Below, piece by piece: positions 42,899 to 52,020 of a stretch of 64,000 nt of DNA. The first letter of the stretch is position 1. Each line of letters opens with the position of its first letter. The stretch is from Clostridia bacterium (GTDB lineage: Bacteria > Bacillota > Clostridia > TANB77 > CAG-508). The stretch is taken from assembly GCA_900768805.1 (NCBI GenBank), contig CAAGEF010000115.1, positions 12,727 through 76,726 on the forward strand, given 5' to 3'. The translations under genes were made by a program, and so were the position numbers. A model generated the notes under the pieces. It saw only the letters and a program-made list of their open reading frames with translations. It was not told where the DNA came from and did no database searches.

Positions 42899-44473
42899 CA
42901 TTTGTTATCCTATAAGCTTTTTATCTCATAGTTCTTATAGTTATCATTTCTATAAGTTCGGCATATCTTTTCACCTACGTCTTTACGTTTAGGTGGTGCT
43001 GACTCGTGGAGAAATTATATTCTATAAATAGGTTCATTCTCTATGCTCTGCGTGTGACTAGAATTTTACAACTAGCCTTCCACTCGGATTAGCATTCCAG
43101 CTTTCCCGATTTCTTCAGCACTATAATAAAAAATCCAGTTATTTCTAACTGGCGAGGCTCACATTACGCTATGTTTTTGACTTTTAGATATTTCTTGTAT
43201 TTTCTATCTAAATATATATTGCAATCTTTATATATCCAATCCAAAAATTGTATCTTATCTTTTTTTCTGTTAATGTCTATATTATATATTTCAGAATTAA
43301 ATTCACTAATATAAGAACTTGTTGAAACGTTAATTTTTATTGTTTCTAATATTTTTAATAAATCAACGTATAATTTATTTGACGCAGTAACAAATCTTAT
43401 ATTAAAAGATTTGGCAGTGTATGTAAAACAACCATCACCATCAAAATACCCTCGTATATAATGTCTAATTAAGTCTTTTGGTATAAAAGGAATATTAGCA
43501 TCATAAGTCTTATTATTGGTAAAACCAATATTTACCAAAGAATTATACATAACCAATGAAAAAATTCTAATGCAGCAAGTATGATTCTTTTTATTCTTAT
43601 CTTTAGTAGATATCTGACATTCTCTCCATCTATCAGTAATTTTATAATTACCAGAAATAGATTTATTAAATTTTTTTAAATGTCCAATATCGTTGTATTG
43701 TAGTTCTATACCGAGTGCGCCAGCATTAGTTTTTGTATTTTTATTTATCCATCCATCTGCTGTTAAAAAACCTAGCCAATATGCTTTTTCTTCTGTGTCT
43801 ATGCTATCAAAGAAATTATAATTGCAATAATAAGGATATTTTTTTATCCCATTTTTTCTAGCTTTTAATTTAATAGCGTTTGGAGTACGATTAAGAATTG
43901 TAGCAATATCAGAAGTTGGCATATTTATATAATTATTTTTAACAAATTCTATTTCTTCATCAGTCCAAGGTTTTTCTTTTTTATATAAATTTAATTCAAA
44001 ACATTTAGCTCTTACAGCTTGTTCTGTACGATTTAATTTTTTACCGATTTCTGAATGAGTCATTATTTCAAAATTTTGCATTAAAAAAGAGACTTCTTTT
44101 TTAGTCCAATTTTCATTACGGACTAAATTTAATTTGTCTCTTTGAGTGTTTATTGCATCAATACTATGATTAACATATTTTGAAATTTCTTCAGAAGTCA
44201 TATCAACAAAATGGTCTTTAAGAAAATTAATTTCTTCATTAGTCCATTTATTATGCATTTGTTTAGTTAAACCAAGTTTTCTAATTGCATTAGAAATACT
44301 ATTGTATGTTTTATCTAAATCTTTACACAAATCTTTTATTGTCTTATTATCATAATTTTTTTTAATGTAATTTAATTGTTCTTGTGTATAACCTTTTATA
44401 GTCATTATTATTTTTTCTCCTTAATAATATTCAAATAATAAAAAATACGAGTAGCACACTCGTACAAAATTCG
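42899..44473 (-). ncRNA. Group I intron in the terminase gene
   Basis: 1575 bases. Exon end GAGGT pairs with GCCTC at 43154-43158 (five pairs including the U-G at the cut), so the P1 loop contains the whole endonuclease gene. The core follows at 42899-43163, with group IA-like P/Q (AATCGGGAAAGC then CTAATCCGAGTGG) and an S-type segment AAAAGATATGCCGAAC. The intron ends in G (42899). The exon join reads IDAKRG-FRGSVVFDES, in frame. Without splicing, exon 1 stops at 44408. Confidence 0.82.
43164..44405 (-). CDS. Intron-encoded LAGLIDADG homing endonuclease
   Basis: A 413-residue protein. The first 190 residues contain four Myb/SANT-like helix-turn-helix repeats (WTNEEINFLKDHF..MTSEEI, and so on) that probably read target DNA. 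Two LAGLIDADG motifs follow: YWLGFLTADG (209-218) and YIRGYFDGDG (316-325), both with the acidic residue needed for cutting, so it looks intact. AAGGAG site, ATG 68 bases after the exon boundary. It most probably cuts intronless terminase genes and spreads the intron. Confidence 0.88.
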   Translation of the reverse strand: MTIKGYTQEQLNYIKKNYDNKTIKDLCKDLDKTYNSISNAIRKLGLTKQMHNKWTNEEINFLKDHFVDMTSEEISKYVNHSIDAINTQRDKLNLVRNENWTKKEVSFLMQNFEIMTHSEIGKKLNRTEQAVRAKCFELNLYKKEKPWTDEEIEFVKNNYINMPTSDIATILNRTPNAIKLKARKNGIKKYPYYCNYNFFDSIDTEEKAYWLGFLTADGWINKNTKTNAGALGIELQYNDIGHLKKFNKSISGNYKITDRWRECQISTKDKNKKNHTCCIRIFSLVMYNSLVNIGFTNNKTYDANIPFIPKDLIRHYIRGYFDGDGCFTYTAKSFNIRFVTASNKLYVDLLKILETIKINVSTSSYISEFNSEIYNIDINRKKDKIQFLDWIYKDCNIYLDRKYKKYLKVKNIA

Positions 44474-45055
44474 ACCTCTTTTTGCGTCTATATTAGAGTT
44501 CAATGTTTGAGTCATAGAACCATTATATAAAGAATAATTAAAACCATTTGAGCTATGGCTAAAACCATCTCCGGCAGCGTTCTTAATTTCTATTTCATTT
44601 TTAAATACTTTACCTGTTGAGCCAGTAAAAGTGTCAATATTATCGTTAGCAAGCCTTTCTAACGTAGTAAAAGTCTGTTCTGCTTGAGAACCAGAACCAC
44701 TAGCGATATAACTCCAATAATTGCAAAAACACATATCCTTTGACATTATTGATAAATCTATTACTGTACTTTTTCCCCAACCACGAGTGCATACTAAAAG
44801 AGCATTAGGACAAATCCAAGTTTTTTGTACAGCAAGGGCTTGTGAATCAAGAAGCTCGATATTAAACATTATATCTATAAATTTTACAGGATTGCATTGA
44901 AAAAATTTTTGCATTTTTGCTATTTCTAATAGAGACTCTATTTTTCTAGTAGATAATGGATAATTAATTGGCTTTACAAAAATTCCGTAATCTTTATAAA
45001 AATCTTTATCATAATCTAATGGTGGATCATTATAAGGTAGTAGAATTTGATTCAT
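44474..45055 (-). CDS. Terminase large subunit, exon 1 (194 residues)
   Basis: Starts MNQILLPYNDPPLDYDKDFY with GAGGAGG before it. Walker A is at about residues 89-97 (CTRGWGKST), with adenine/coupling motifs after it (GSGSQAEQTF). The exon ends SNIDAKRG, just before the Walker B motif of exon 2. Its first 26 bases overlap the end of the upstream gene. Introns that split packaging ATPases at conserved motifs are common in phages. Confidence 0.88.
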
Positions 45056-46358
45056 TATTTTCTACCTCCTCATTTTCCTCTGAAATATTTTCTTCACTAT
45101 TTGTTTCTTCGTTTTCTTCTTCACTTGAAAATACAGAATATAAATCTCTTAAATTTTTATAAGTGATACCAGTATTAATATGATTATCTTCAAAATAATC
45201 TTTTAAATCTAAATTTTCTTGTAAAAGAATCCTATTGATTTCTTTATAAGCATCTCGTTCTTTTCTTAATGCTGTATTATCTTTTCGCATTTCTGCGACC
45301 ATATCTGACCATTCAGACTCATCTAAAGCTAATTGTTTCATTATAGAAGCATCACTTATTTCTTGTACTTGTTGCATACCCCTACAAGTAGCAATATCAA
45401 AGCCATTTACTTGACCATCCCTAAGATTAAGTTCTTTTATTTTTTTAATTTTTCCTGTCCATGTATTTTCGCCTTTTTTAGCATTCTTATTATTTTTTAA
45501 TGAAATACAACTTTCAGCAGCAAGGTTAGTAATCATACTAGTGATTTTAGATTTACTATCTTGTAAAGATTTAATAGTTGCTGAGTTTTTATCAATATTT
45601 TTTATGTCAGACATTAAATTAGCTATAGCATTATCAATTTTATTTGATTGTAAAAAGCCTCTTACTATAGATATGGCAGAAGCATTTCGCATCATATCTT
45701 CGTTTTCATCTCCACCTGTATCTAATAATCCTAACAATTGTGAATATAAAAAAGGCTGATCAGAAATGGCTTCTTGTTCAAATGGGTCATATCCTAAAAG
45801 CCTTGTTACATCTTTTTTATTTTTTATATACTCATCATAAGAATCCGAATCTAAATTATTTTCTTTTGTTTTTTCTTCAACTTTTTCTTCATAATTAGTT
45901 TCTTTAAAAAAATCAGAATCAGAATAAGTAAGTCCTATATATTGAACCATAGCAATATTTTTTACATATGCTGACCATACATTAGATTTTGTTTTTCCAG
46001 ATACAAGATTTTCTGATTCTTGTATACTAGATTCCCAAACAGAATTTAAAAAAGGTTTGTTAAGATACATAAGTGCTTTTATTACGCTATCTTTAGTAGG
46101 TTCATGTTCTTCTCCTTTTTTATCTACTCGTAGTGCAATTTTTTTTGCACAATCCATACAAATAGGAGTCTTTCCTGAATGTATCATTGGGTCAGTACTA
46201 ACATAAAATTTATCTTTTTTTTTAGGGTTGTTACACATATAACACCATGCATAATCTTCTTTTAAAGACCTTACTTGTTCTTTTAAATTTTGAATTTCTT
46301 CTTTCATTTGTGTAGGAGTTAATTTGGCTTCCACACTATTTTTCCTTGTAGTTGTCAT
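45030..46358 (-). CDS. Terminase-associated zinc-finger protein (small subunit candidate)
   Basis: A 442-residue protein from ATG 46358 (MTTTRKNSVEAKLTPTQM), behind a GGGGG site. The frame includes two extra codons upstream, from a TTG. A zinc finger CYMC...C-x-x-C lies at about 41-75 (WCYMCNNPKKK, PICMDCAKK). The rest is helical with a long coiled coil (LKEQVRSLKED; MRKDNTALRKERDAYKEINRILLQ) and an acidic tail. It overlaps terminase exon 1, which is the place for a small subunit that recognises the pac/cos site. That role is inferred from position. Confidence 0.5.
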   Translation of the reverse strand: MTTTRKNSVEAKLTPTQMKEEIQNLKEQVRSLKEDYAWCYMCNNPKKKDKFYVSTDPMIHSGKTPICMDCAKKIALRVDKKGEEHEPTKDSVIKALMYLNKPFLNSVWESSIQESENLVSGKTKSNVWSAYVKNIAMVQYIGLTYSDSDFFKETNYEEKVEEKTKENNLDSDSYDEYIKNKKDVTRLLGYDPFEQEAISDQPFLYSQLLGLLDTGGDENEDMMRNASAISIVRGFLQSNKIDNAIANLMSDIKNIDKNSATIKSLQDSKSKITSMITNLAAESCISLKNNKNAKKGENTWTGKIKKIKELNLRDGQVNGFDIATCRGMQQVQEISDASIMKQLALDESEWSDMVAEMRKDNTALRKERDAYKEINRILLQENLDLKDYFEDNHINTGITYKNLRDLYSVFSSEEENEETNSEENISEENEEVENNESNSTTL

Positions 46359-46376
46359 ACGCAACCCCCTTTTTTA

Positions 46377-47216
46377 TTAATTTAATAAAAAAGAAGCTTC
46401 TTCAGCTTCTTCATTTAAATACTTTTCTATTTTTTTTAATTTTCGTTTTAAACAAAATACTTCACGATTAGGATATAAATTATTAATTAAAATTTTCATG
46501 CTATCACAATTAGTACACATTAATCTATATTTTCTATCGTTTTCCATATAAATTTGAGTTCTAATATTATATTTTAATAATTTATTTTGTAGATACTCAA
46601 GTATTTTTTGAGATGCACACGTCATATGTAAAAAAATACAATTTGGTCTTTTCTTACTATTCCAGTAGCAACCATCTCCATCAATATATCCGCGCAAAAA
46701 ATCAAAAAATAATTCATCTGATATAATTGGGTATATATCTTTTTTTGTTTTATTTGTTACTATTCCATTATTTATTAAATCTAACACTAAAGGTTTTGAA
46801 AGAACTCTTAAAGTACTAGTTTCTTTCCTATTGGCTTCTATGCCATTAATAGTAATTTTCATAGGTGAAGTATGAGTAATCATATGAATTCCACCAAGTT
46901 CTTCATTTATTTTATTTAAAATATATTCATCTTGAGATTGTAATTCTATTCCAAATTCATAATTTTTTGTTTCATTATTTGCACACACCCATCCGTCAGC
47001 AAAAATAAATCCAATAAAATAAGCTTTCAATGGAGTGTCTATATATTGAAAATATCTATTGTTAAATGTACGATTCTTTCTATATCCTAATTTAGACATT
47101 TTTGTTCTTACTTGTTTATCTGTTAAACCTAAATGTTCTGCAATTTTTGAATATTCCATTGTTTTATAATTTGCTATCATATAATCTAACATTTCTTTAG
47201 TAAAAATACTTTTCAT
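46377..47216 (-). CDS. Free-standing LAGLIDADG homing endonuclease
   Basis: A 279-residue protein with one N-terminal Myb/SANT-like repeat (FTKEMLDYMIANYKTMEYSKI) and two LAGLIDADG motifs, YFIGFIFADG (66-75) and FLRGYIDGDG (about 170), both with the catalytic Asp. It is of the same family as the terminase-intron enzyme but shorter. I see no intron structure around it; it lies 19 bases upstream of the terminase-associated gene and just after a terminator. Probably a stand-alone mobile gene. Weak ribosome-binding site. Confidence 0.85.
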   Translation of the reverse strand: MKSIFTKEMLDYMIANYKTMEYSKIAEHLGLTDKQVRTKMSKLGYRKNRTFNNRYFQYIDTPLKAYFIGFIFADGWVCANNETKNYEFGIELQSQDEYILNKINEELGGIHMITHTSPMKITINGIEANRKETSTLRVLSKPLVLDLINNGIVTNKTKKDIYPIISDELFFDFLRGYIDGDGCYWNSKKRPNCIFLHMTCASQKILEYLQNKLLKYNIRTQIYMENDRKYRLMCTNCDSMKILINNLYPNREVFCLKRKLKKIEKYLNEEAEEASFLLN

Positions 47217-47252
47217 TTATCATTTGCTCACTTTCTTGCTCACAAATCAATA

Positions 47253-47321
47253 TAAAAAAACAGAAGAGTGCAGTGAGCATTGCACATGATGAGGCTCATG
47301 ACTTCCTCATTTCTTCTGTTC
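47253..47321 (-). terminator. Terminator after tRNA-Pro
   Basis: Outer stem AACAGAAG / CTTCTGTT, with two inner small hairpins, is followed on the minus strand by seven or so T bases. Confidence 0.7.
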
Positions 47322-47328
47322 TATAAAA

Positions 47329-47401
47329 TCGAGTAGACAGGATTCGAACCTACGACCACTTGATCCCAAATCAAGCATTCTACCAACTGAACTACTACTC
47401 G
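47329..47401 (-). tRNA. tRNA-Pro(TGG)
   Basis: 73 bases. Acceptor CGAGTAG/CTACTCG, D arm GTTCAGTTGGTAGAAT, anticodon stem CTTGA/TCAAG with loop TTTGGGA (anticodon TGG) and T-loop TTCGAAT. No CCA is encoded. Confidence 0.92.
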
Positions 47402-47403
47402 AA

Positions 47404-47464
47404 ATATAAAAATGCATCTACAAGTACATAAAAACAGTTTATGTACTCATACATGCATTTTTAA
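47404..47464 (-). terminator. Hairpin upstream of tRNA-Pro
   Basis: AAAATGCAT / ATGCATTTTT outer stem and AGTACATAAA / TTTATGTACT inner stem, followed by T-rich sequence. It ends the upstream transcript or acts as a processing signal for the tRNA. Confidence 0.55.
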
Positions 47465-47619
47465 TTTTTATTCTACTCATATTTATACACTCCGTAGCAG
47501 AGTGGAATGGATTAAGGTTTTAAGTGTCTTATCCCACTTGCTCAATTCCACTTATTTAAAGACATGGTATTGTCTACTTACGATATTGAGCATTTCGTAT
47601 CATTTAGAATTTACATAAA
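47465..47619. other. Short non-coding region with hairpins
   Basis: About 155 bases between two terminators. It contains an imperfect inverted pair AGTGGAAT / ATTCCACT (47499-47551) with an inner AAGTG / CACTT, and another AGACA / TGTCT. No reading frame above 40 codons with a ribosome-binding site and no tRNA signature. It may be a small RNA. Confidence 0.4.
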
Positions 47620-47647
47620 AATAAAAACAGATAGAGGAACTATCTGT
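47620..47647 (-). terminator. Terminator
   Basis: Eight-base stem ACAGATAG / CTATCTGT followed on the minus strand by TTTTTATTTTTATG. Confidence 0.65.
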
Positions 47648-47652
47648 GTAAT

Positions 47653-47732
47653 AATATTTATTTATAGCTTGTGTGTATCTGCTCACCAAATTACTCCAAA
47701 CCAAGCCGAATGGTAGACTATAAATAAATATT
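47653..47732. repeat. 15-base perfect inverted repeat at the phosphoesterase 3' end
   Basis: Arms AATATTTATTTATAG (47653-47667) and CTATAAATAAATATT (47718-47732) enclose 50 bases that contain GCTTG/CAAGC. The right arm includes the gene stop. It could be an extended 3' stem. Confidence 0.6.
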
Positions 47733-48945
47733 AATCTAATTGAATATCATATAGACATAACAAACCTCTTTCGCCAATAACTGATACTGTTTGTTCTGGT
47801 CGATTAACTTTTCGAATTGAAACTGCATATTGATCCGTTCCTGATACACACCCTGACTCAATTACTTTTGTGTCATATACAGTAGTTAAACCATTTAGAT
47901 GTCTATGTCCAAGCAATACAATATTAGGTTTTATTCCAAACATCATTGTAAAATTTTGTACTACATTAGCAGGACTATCTTTATGTCCATGAGCAGAAAA
48001 TATATTATTTCCACGGATATTAAACATAGCAATTTCTGGCTCAATAGTATTATCACAAATACTTATATTTTTAATGTTTTGCAATCGTGCTTTAAGATAA
48101 AATGGCAATAATACATCCATATTTTCACCATCTAAAGAATCTTCTTTCTTTGCCACAATACGACTATGATTACCTGGTGTTGTATATACATAAATATGAT
48201 TAAAATTATTTGCAAGTCTTATTAACATTGCAGAAATTAATTCAGAAACATATTTAAATTGTTCCATTAAATCCATATTATTTTGTAATCTTAAATTACT
48301 ATGTATTAAGCCAGATATAATTTCACCAATTACAAGATAACAATTTTGTGATTGGTGTAAACCACGAATATCAAGAATATCAGAAGTATATTTTTCAATG
48401 CGTTGTTTTAATACTTCTTCATTAAATACATTTTTCCAATTATTAATTTCAATTCCTGTATGTATATCTGTAAGATGACATAACAGATCAGTTTGACTAT
48501 TAAACAAAGTATAATGAACAGATACATTCATAGGTTTAACATCTTCTGCGATTATTCGCTTAACCATATCAGCATAAGATTCTTTTCTTGCTTCTTGTCT
48601 AATTTGTCTATTATATTCAGTACGTTCATCAGATAATTGTTGTTTTGCTTTTTGAAGTTCACGTTTCTCTGCTTGTAATTTTTTAAAATATTCATCTTCA
48701 TTAAGAGCAGAAGAGTGAGCATATTTTTCTTCATAATATTGTTTAACAAAAGCACTGCCAATAAGAGGTGGTTGACTTCCTTTTCTTAAAGTATCTGGAT
48801 TAAAATCAATTCCATATTTATCAGCTATCTCTGACCAATCAATGTCAATATTCTTTGCAACCTTGTCAGAGCAATCTTTTAATAATTCTTCATACTTTTC
48901 TGGTGTAAGACCGTACTCGGCAAGAGTTTTTTCAATATCAAACAT
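47731..48945 (-). CDS. Calcineurin-like metallophosphoesterase
   Basis: A 404-residue protein. The last 260 residues show the metallophosphoesterase set: LTDIHTG (D160, H162), VIGEII (usual GD replaced by GE at 207-208), TPGNHSR (258-260), SAHGHKD and LGHRHLNG. The first 130 residues are a helical, coiled-coil-rich region (KKLQAEKRELQKAKQQLSDERTEYNRQ). It may process nucleic acid or nucleotides. The Glu in the second motif is a variation that may still bind metal. It is close to a ClpP-like protease and a beta-CASP nuclease. AGGAGAAAAAGG site. Confidence 0.85.
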   Translation of the reverse strand: MFDIEKTLAEYGLTPEKYEELLKDCSDKVAKNIDIDWSEIADKYGIDFNPDTLRKGSQPPLIGSAFVKQYYEEKYAHSSALNEDEYFKKLQAEKRELQKAKQQLSDERTEYNRQIRQEARKESYADMVKRIIAEDVKPMNVSVHYTLFNSQTDLLCHLTDIHTGIEINNWKNVFNEEVLKQRIEKYTSDILDIRGLHQSQNCYLVIGEIISGLIHSNLRLQNNMDLMEQFKYVSELISAMLIRLANNFNHIYVYTTPGNHSRIVAKKEDSLDGENMDVLLPFYLKARLQNIKNISICDNTIEPEIAMFNIRGNNIFSAHGHKDSPANVVQNFTMMFGIKPNIVLLGHRHLNGLTTVYDTKVIESGCVSGTDQYAVSIRKVNRPEQTVSVIGERGLLCLYDIQLD

Positions 48946-48960
48946 TTTCCTTTTTCTCCT

Positions 48961-48997
48961 ATAAAAATAGAAGAGTGTGGTTATATCTCACTCTTCT
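48961..48997 (-). terminator. Terminator after the small acidic gene
   Basis: Stem AGAAGAGTG / CACTCTTCT, on the minus strand followed by ATTTTTATAGG. Confidence 0.7.
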
Positions 48998-49013
48998 AAA
49001 CGAACTTTATTAA

Positions 49014-49238
49014 TTATTCTTCATTTTCATCAGAATCTACATCCTCTACAGCTTCTGTATCAATAATTTCTTCTTCTTTACAAGTAGTAGATAAATCAAA
49101 GAATCCATCACCATATACTTTTGACAATATTGATACAATATCAATGATTTCACCTTCAGTATCAACAATACTACCGTCTACAATATGTACTCCTTTGAGT
49201 TTTCCATCATACTTTGTTGTTTTCTTTACTTCAAACAT
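49014..49238 (-). CDS. Small acidic protein, function unknown
   Basis: A 74-residue protein. The first half (MFEVKKTTKYDGKLKGVHIVDGSIVDTEGEIIDIVSILSKVYG) has a beta-hairpin pattern; the second half is acidic (EEEIIDTEAVEDVDSDENEE), as in nucleic-acid mimics or chaperone clients. No family recognised. AAAGGAG site. Confidence 0.5.
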   Translation of the reverse strand: MFEVKKTTKYDGKLKGVHIVDGSIVDTEGEIIDIVSILSKVYGDGFFDLSTTCKEEEIIDTEAVEDVDSDENEE

Positions 49239-49346
49239 AATTTCTTTTTCTCCTTTTAATCCTTATTTTGTATTTTTTAAATAATATTTGACTTTATATA
49301 TCGCCTGTGATATTATGATAATTGTATAAGTGTAACATTTTGCAAT

Positions 49347-49967
49347 TTAAAAAATATCATCAAAACTTTCAATTAATTTATCAACAACACCATATTTAAT
49401 TAATTCATCACCAGTAATATACCAATCCTTTGACTTATTTTTATTAAAAGTCTTTTCATCAATTTTAGTACGAGAAAGAATATAATCTTTCATTTGCTGA
49501 ATTTGTTTTCTATAATTCTTCTGAGCTTCTTCAATTTGTTCGGCTGTTCCAGAAAATCCAGCAGAACCTTCATGAGCCATTAAATTAGAGTGCTTAAACG
49601 CATATCTTTTATGTCCAGCTAAGAATATTAAAAAACCAGCAGACATAGCAGCACCCATAGCAATAGTGATAATTGGAATACGACTAGCCATAATAATATC
49701 TACCATTGCATAGCATTGTGATAAATCTCCACCATAACTATGAATATATAAATAAATAGGCTTTAATTCTTCTTTAGGAATATCTTTTTCTTCCATGTTC
49801 ATTTGAATAATTATTTTGCCTAACTCAACTAAAGAGTACATTTCGTCTATTTCGTAATCTATATAGTAAGTTCTATTTTCTCTAGCTTTCCAATAAGTAT
49901 AAGTATCTGGATCTAAATACTTATCATTTTCAGCTCCTTTTAAAATATCTGGTATTAATAATTTCAT
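49347..49967 (-). CDS. ClpP-like serine protease
   Basis: A 206-residue protein of the ClpP/SppA fold. Catalytic Ser109 (IAMGAAMSAGFLIFLAG), His132 (NLMAHEG) and Asp181 (SKDWYITGDELI) fit the triad spacing, and the IHSYGG motif (75-80) sits in the oxyanion region. In many phages such a gene is the prohead protease, but here it is far from the scaffold gene, so a general ClpP function is also possible. AAAGGAGACAAAGG site. Confidence 0.85.
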   Translation of the reverse strand: MKLLIPDILKGAENDKYLDPDTYTYWKARENRTYYIDYEIDEMYSLVELGKIIIQMNMEEKDIPKEELKPIYLYIHSYGGDLSQCYAMVDIIMASRIPIITIAMGAAMSAGFLIFLAGHKRYAFKHSNLMAHEGSAGFSGTAEQIEEAQKNYRKQIQQMKDYILSRTKIDEKTFNKNKSKDWYITGDELIKYGVVDKLIESFDDIF

Positions 49968-50010
49968 ATCCTTTGTCTCCTTTATTCCTTAAATTTACTC
50001 TTTTAAGTAT

Positions 50011-50039
50011 AAAAAAGAGAGTCTTTATAAAAGACTCTC
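50011..50039 (-). terminator. Terminator after the beta-CASP gene
   Basis: Ten-base stem GAGAGTCTTT / AAAGACTCTC (50017-50026, 50030-50039), followed on the minus strand by TTTTTTATA. Confidence 0.75.
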
Positions 50040-50046
50040 AACTATT

Positions 50047-51495
50047 TTATAAGTGTATAACCATATCTTTTATTGCAGCAACAATTTTAAAAGACTTATC
50101 TTCTTTAGAAATCGCTTCCTTTAAATCTTCTTTTAAACTGTTTCTTGCGACTACAGAACCATGTACCAATACTAATTTTTCTGTATTTTGTTTACTTCCA
50201 AATTTTAACAAATCTTTTCGATCAGCATGACTAGAAAAAGTTGTTAAATTGATACAATCTGCTTTACTCTCTACGGGATCTCCACTAATTTTTATAACTT
50301 TATTTTCTTTATAATTTTTTATACGATAACTAAGATAACTATTATCATTACCAGTAAAGCCACTAAAAATTATCATGCTATTAGAATCACTTAAATATTC
50401 GTGTAAATAGCTAAGTACTCTACCATTTGTACAAAATCCTGATGAAGATATAACAATTTTAGGAAAATGACTTTTTACTATAGCTAAAGAATCTTCTTTT
50501 TCAGTAATAAATTTTACATTTTTCCAATTACGAACATTTTCCCATAATTCTAAATCTTCATTTTCTAAAATTTGATCATATAAATTACAAATATCACAAG
50601 ATAACATTGAATCAACTATAATATCATATTTAAAATTTTCATCTTTATTATAAATATTATATAAATTTGTCAATATTTCCTGAGTCCTGCTAAAACTAAA
50701 ACAAGGCATAATCACTGAACCACCACGTTCTGTAACAGTATTAATAGCAGTACGAAGATGTTCCAAATCAAACTTTCTTGTTTTCTTATTTTGTCTTCCT
50801 GGTTCGCCATAAGTCGATTCCATAATGGTAATTTTATTAAATCTTTCATCAATTTCTGTATTTTTTAAATAATGATTATCTGTATGTAAAGCTCCAATAT
50901 CAGAAGTATATAATATTGAAGTTTTTTGATTATTATTTCCAGTAAGTGTAAGTCTTAATTGTCTTGCACCAACACAATGACTGTTTTCTAACCATTCAAA
51001 AGAAATTGTATCATCTAAAACATTTATTTGATGAGTTTCGTCATATTCATAAACCAAAGACATTGTATTATATACATCTTCTTCAGAATAAATAGGAGAG
51101 TAATCACGTTTATATTTAAAAGATAAAATATTAGCTTCACTTTTTAAGATAAATGCACAATTTAACAATAAAGGTTTCATTAATAAAGCAGTAGCATGAG
51201 AAGCAATAATTTTACCTCTAAATCCTTCTTTTACTAAACGAGGTATTAATCCAATATGATCCACATGTGTATGACCCACAAATACGTAGTCAATTTCTGA
51301 AGGAATAAATTTAAATTTTTCAGAATTAACTTTATAGTTTTCAAGATAATCATTGCATTGATATAAACCACATTCTAACAAACATTTTTTTCCTTCAAAA
51401 ATTATTAAATAACAACTTCCTGTTACATCTTGCGAACTTTGTCCAAGAAAATATATCCCGTTTTCTTTTAATTTTTTCTTTCCGATGATACTCAC
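50047..51495 (-). CDS. Metallo-beta-lactamase / beta-CASP RNA nuclease
   Basis: A 482-residue protein. HTHVDH (about 74-79) gives the zinc-binding HxHxDH. After it come VGARQLRLTLTG, ILYTSDIGALH, the ESTYGEPGR motif (beta-CASP signature), MPCFSFSRTQEIL, KIVISSSGFCTNGR and the final SHADRKDLLKF. All motifs of CPSF73/RNase J-type enzymes are present, so it should be an RNA (or DNA) endo/exonuclease active in phage RNA processing or host mRNA decay. The start is a GTG at 51495 with a poor ribosome-binding site. Upstream (45 bases) lies a copy of the recurrent motif. Confidence 0.88.
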   Translation of the reverse strand: MSIIGKKKLKENGIYFLGQSSQDVTGSCYLIIFEGKKCLLECGLYQCNDYLENYKVNSEKFKFIPSEIDYVFVGHTHVDHIGLIPRLVKEGFRGKIIASHATALLMKPLLLNCAFILKSEANILSFKYKRDYSPIYSEEDVYNTMSLVYEYDETHQINVLDDTISFEWLENSHCVGARQLRLTLTGNNNQKTSILYTSDIGALHTDNHYLKNTEIDERFNKITIMESTYGEPGRQNKKTRKFDLEHLRTAINTVTERGGSVIMPCFSFSRTQEILTNLYNIYNKDENFKYDIIVDSMLSCDICNLYDQILENEDLELWENVRNWKNVKFITEKEDSLAIVKSHFPKIVISSSGFCTNGRVLSYLHEYLSDSNSMIIFSGFTGNDNSYLSYRIKNYKENKVIKISGDPVESKADCINLTTFSSHADRKDLLKFGSKQNTEKLVLVHGSVVARNSLKEDLKEAISKEDKSFKIVAAIKDMVIHL

Positions 51496-51539
51496 CCATC
51501 TTTCTTATATATTTCTAGTTATACTAGATGTTTTACATT

Positions 51540-51559
51540 ATTTAATTTTAATTAGTTTA
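51540..51559 (-). promoter_or_regulatory. Copy of the recurrent intergenic motif
   Basis: TAAACTAATTAAAATTAAA on the minus strand, between tRNA-Lys (51585) and the beta-CASP gene start (51495). Confidence 0.6.
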
Positions 51560-51584
51560 TAAATTTTATCCTTATAATAAATAG

Positions 51585-51657
51585 TGGAAGTAGTGAGGTT
51601 CGAACTCACGACTCTCGCCTTAAAAGGGCGATACTCTACCAACTGAGTTACACTTCC
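51585..51657 (-). tRNA. tRNA-Lys(TTT)
   Basis: 73 bases. Acceptor GGAAGTG/TACTTCC, anticodon stem TCGCC/GGCGA with loop CTTTTAA (TTT), T-loop TTCGAAC. No CCA encoded. Confidence 0.92.
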
Positions 51658-51767
51658 TTATAATTGCACACCGTTTTAATTGTATGTACAACAATAATAA
51701 TTTCAAACCTAGACCTTGTTTTATGTCATAATCTAGTTTGACAGAGATTTTGTTTGATTTTATGAAA

Positions 51768-51838
51768 TACCGGATACGAGAATCGAACTCGTACTCTACG
51801 GATGAAAACCGTATGTCTTGCCTTTTGACTAATCCGGC
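51768..51838 (-). tRNA. tRNA-Glu(TTC)
   Basis: 71 bases. Acceptor GCCGGAT/ATCCGGT, anticodon stem TACGG/CCGTA, loop TTTTCAT (TTC), T-loop TTCGATT. Confidence 0.9.
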
Positions 51839-51940
51839 ATATATACTTTAAATTCCGACTACCAACGGATTTCTTTTTTACAGTCAGCGTAATATTTAGA
51901 AAGATTTTTAATTAATTATAATAAATAATTAAGGCATAGT

Positions 51941-52020
51941 CGGAGGAGTGGGAGTCGAACCACCTAGTATTTACAACAGATTTACAGTCTGCCGCCACTA
52001 GCCGAGAGTAGCCTTCCTCC
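51941..52020 (-). tRNA. tRNA-Tyr(GTA)
   Basis: 80 bases with a long variable arm. Acceptor GGAGG/CCTCC, anticodon loop CTGTAAA (GTA). The T arm (GGTGG...CCACT) has an eight-base loop in my reading, so it may be slightly abnormal. Confidence 0.8.

Noticed and set aside
47490..47560. A seventh tRNA (Leu-like, TTAAAA loop)
   Set aside because: There is no T-loop GTTCRA sequence and no proper acceptor stem.
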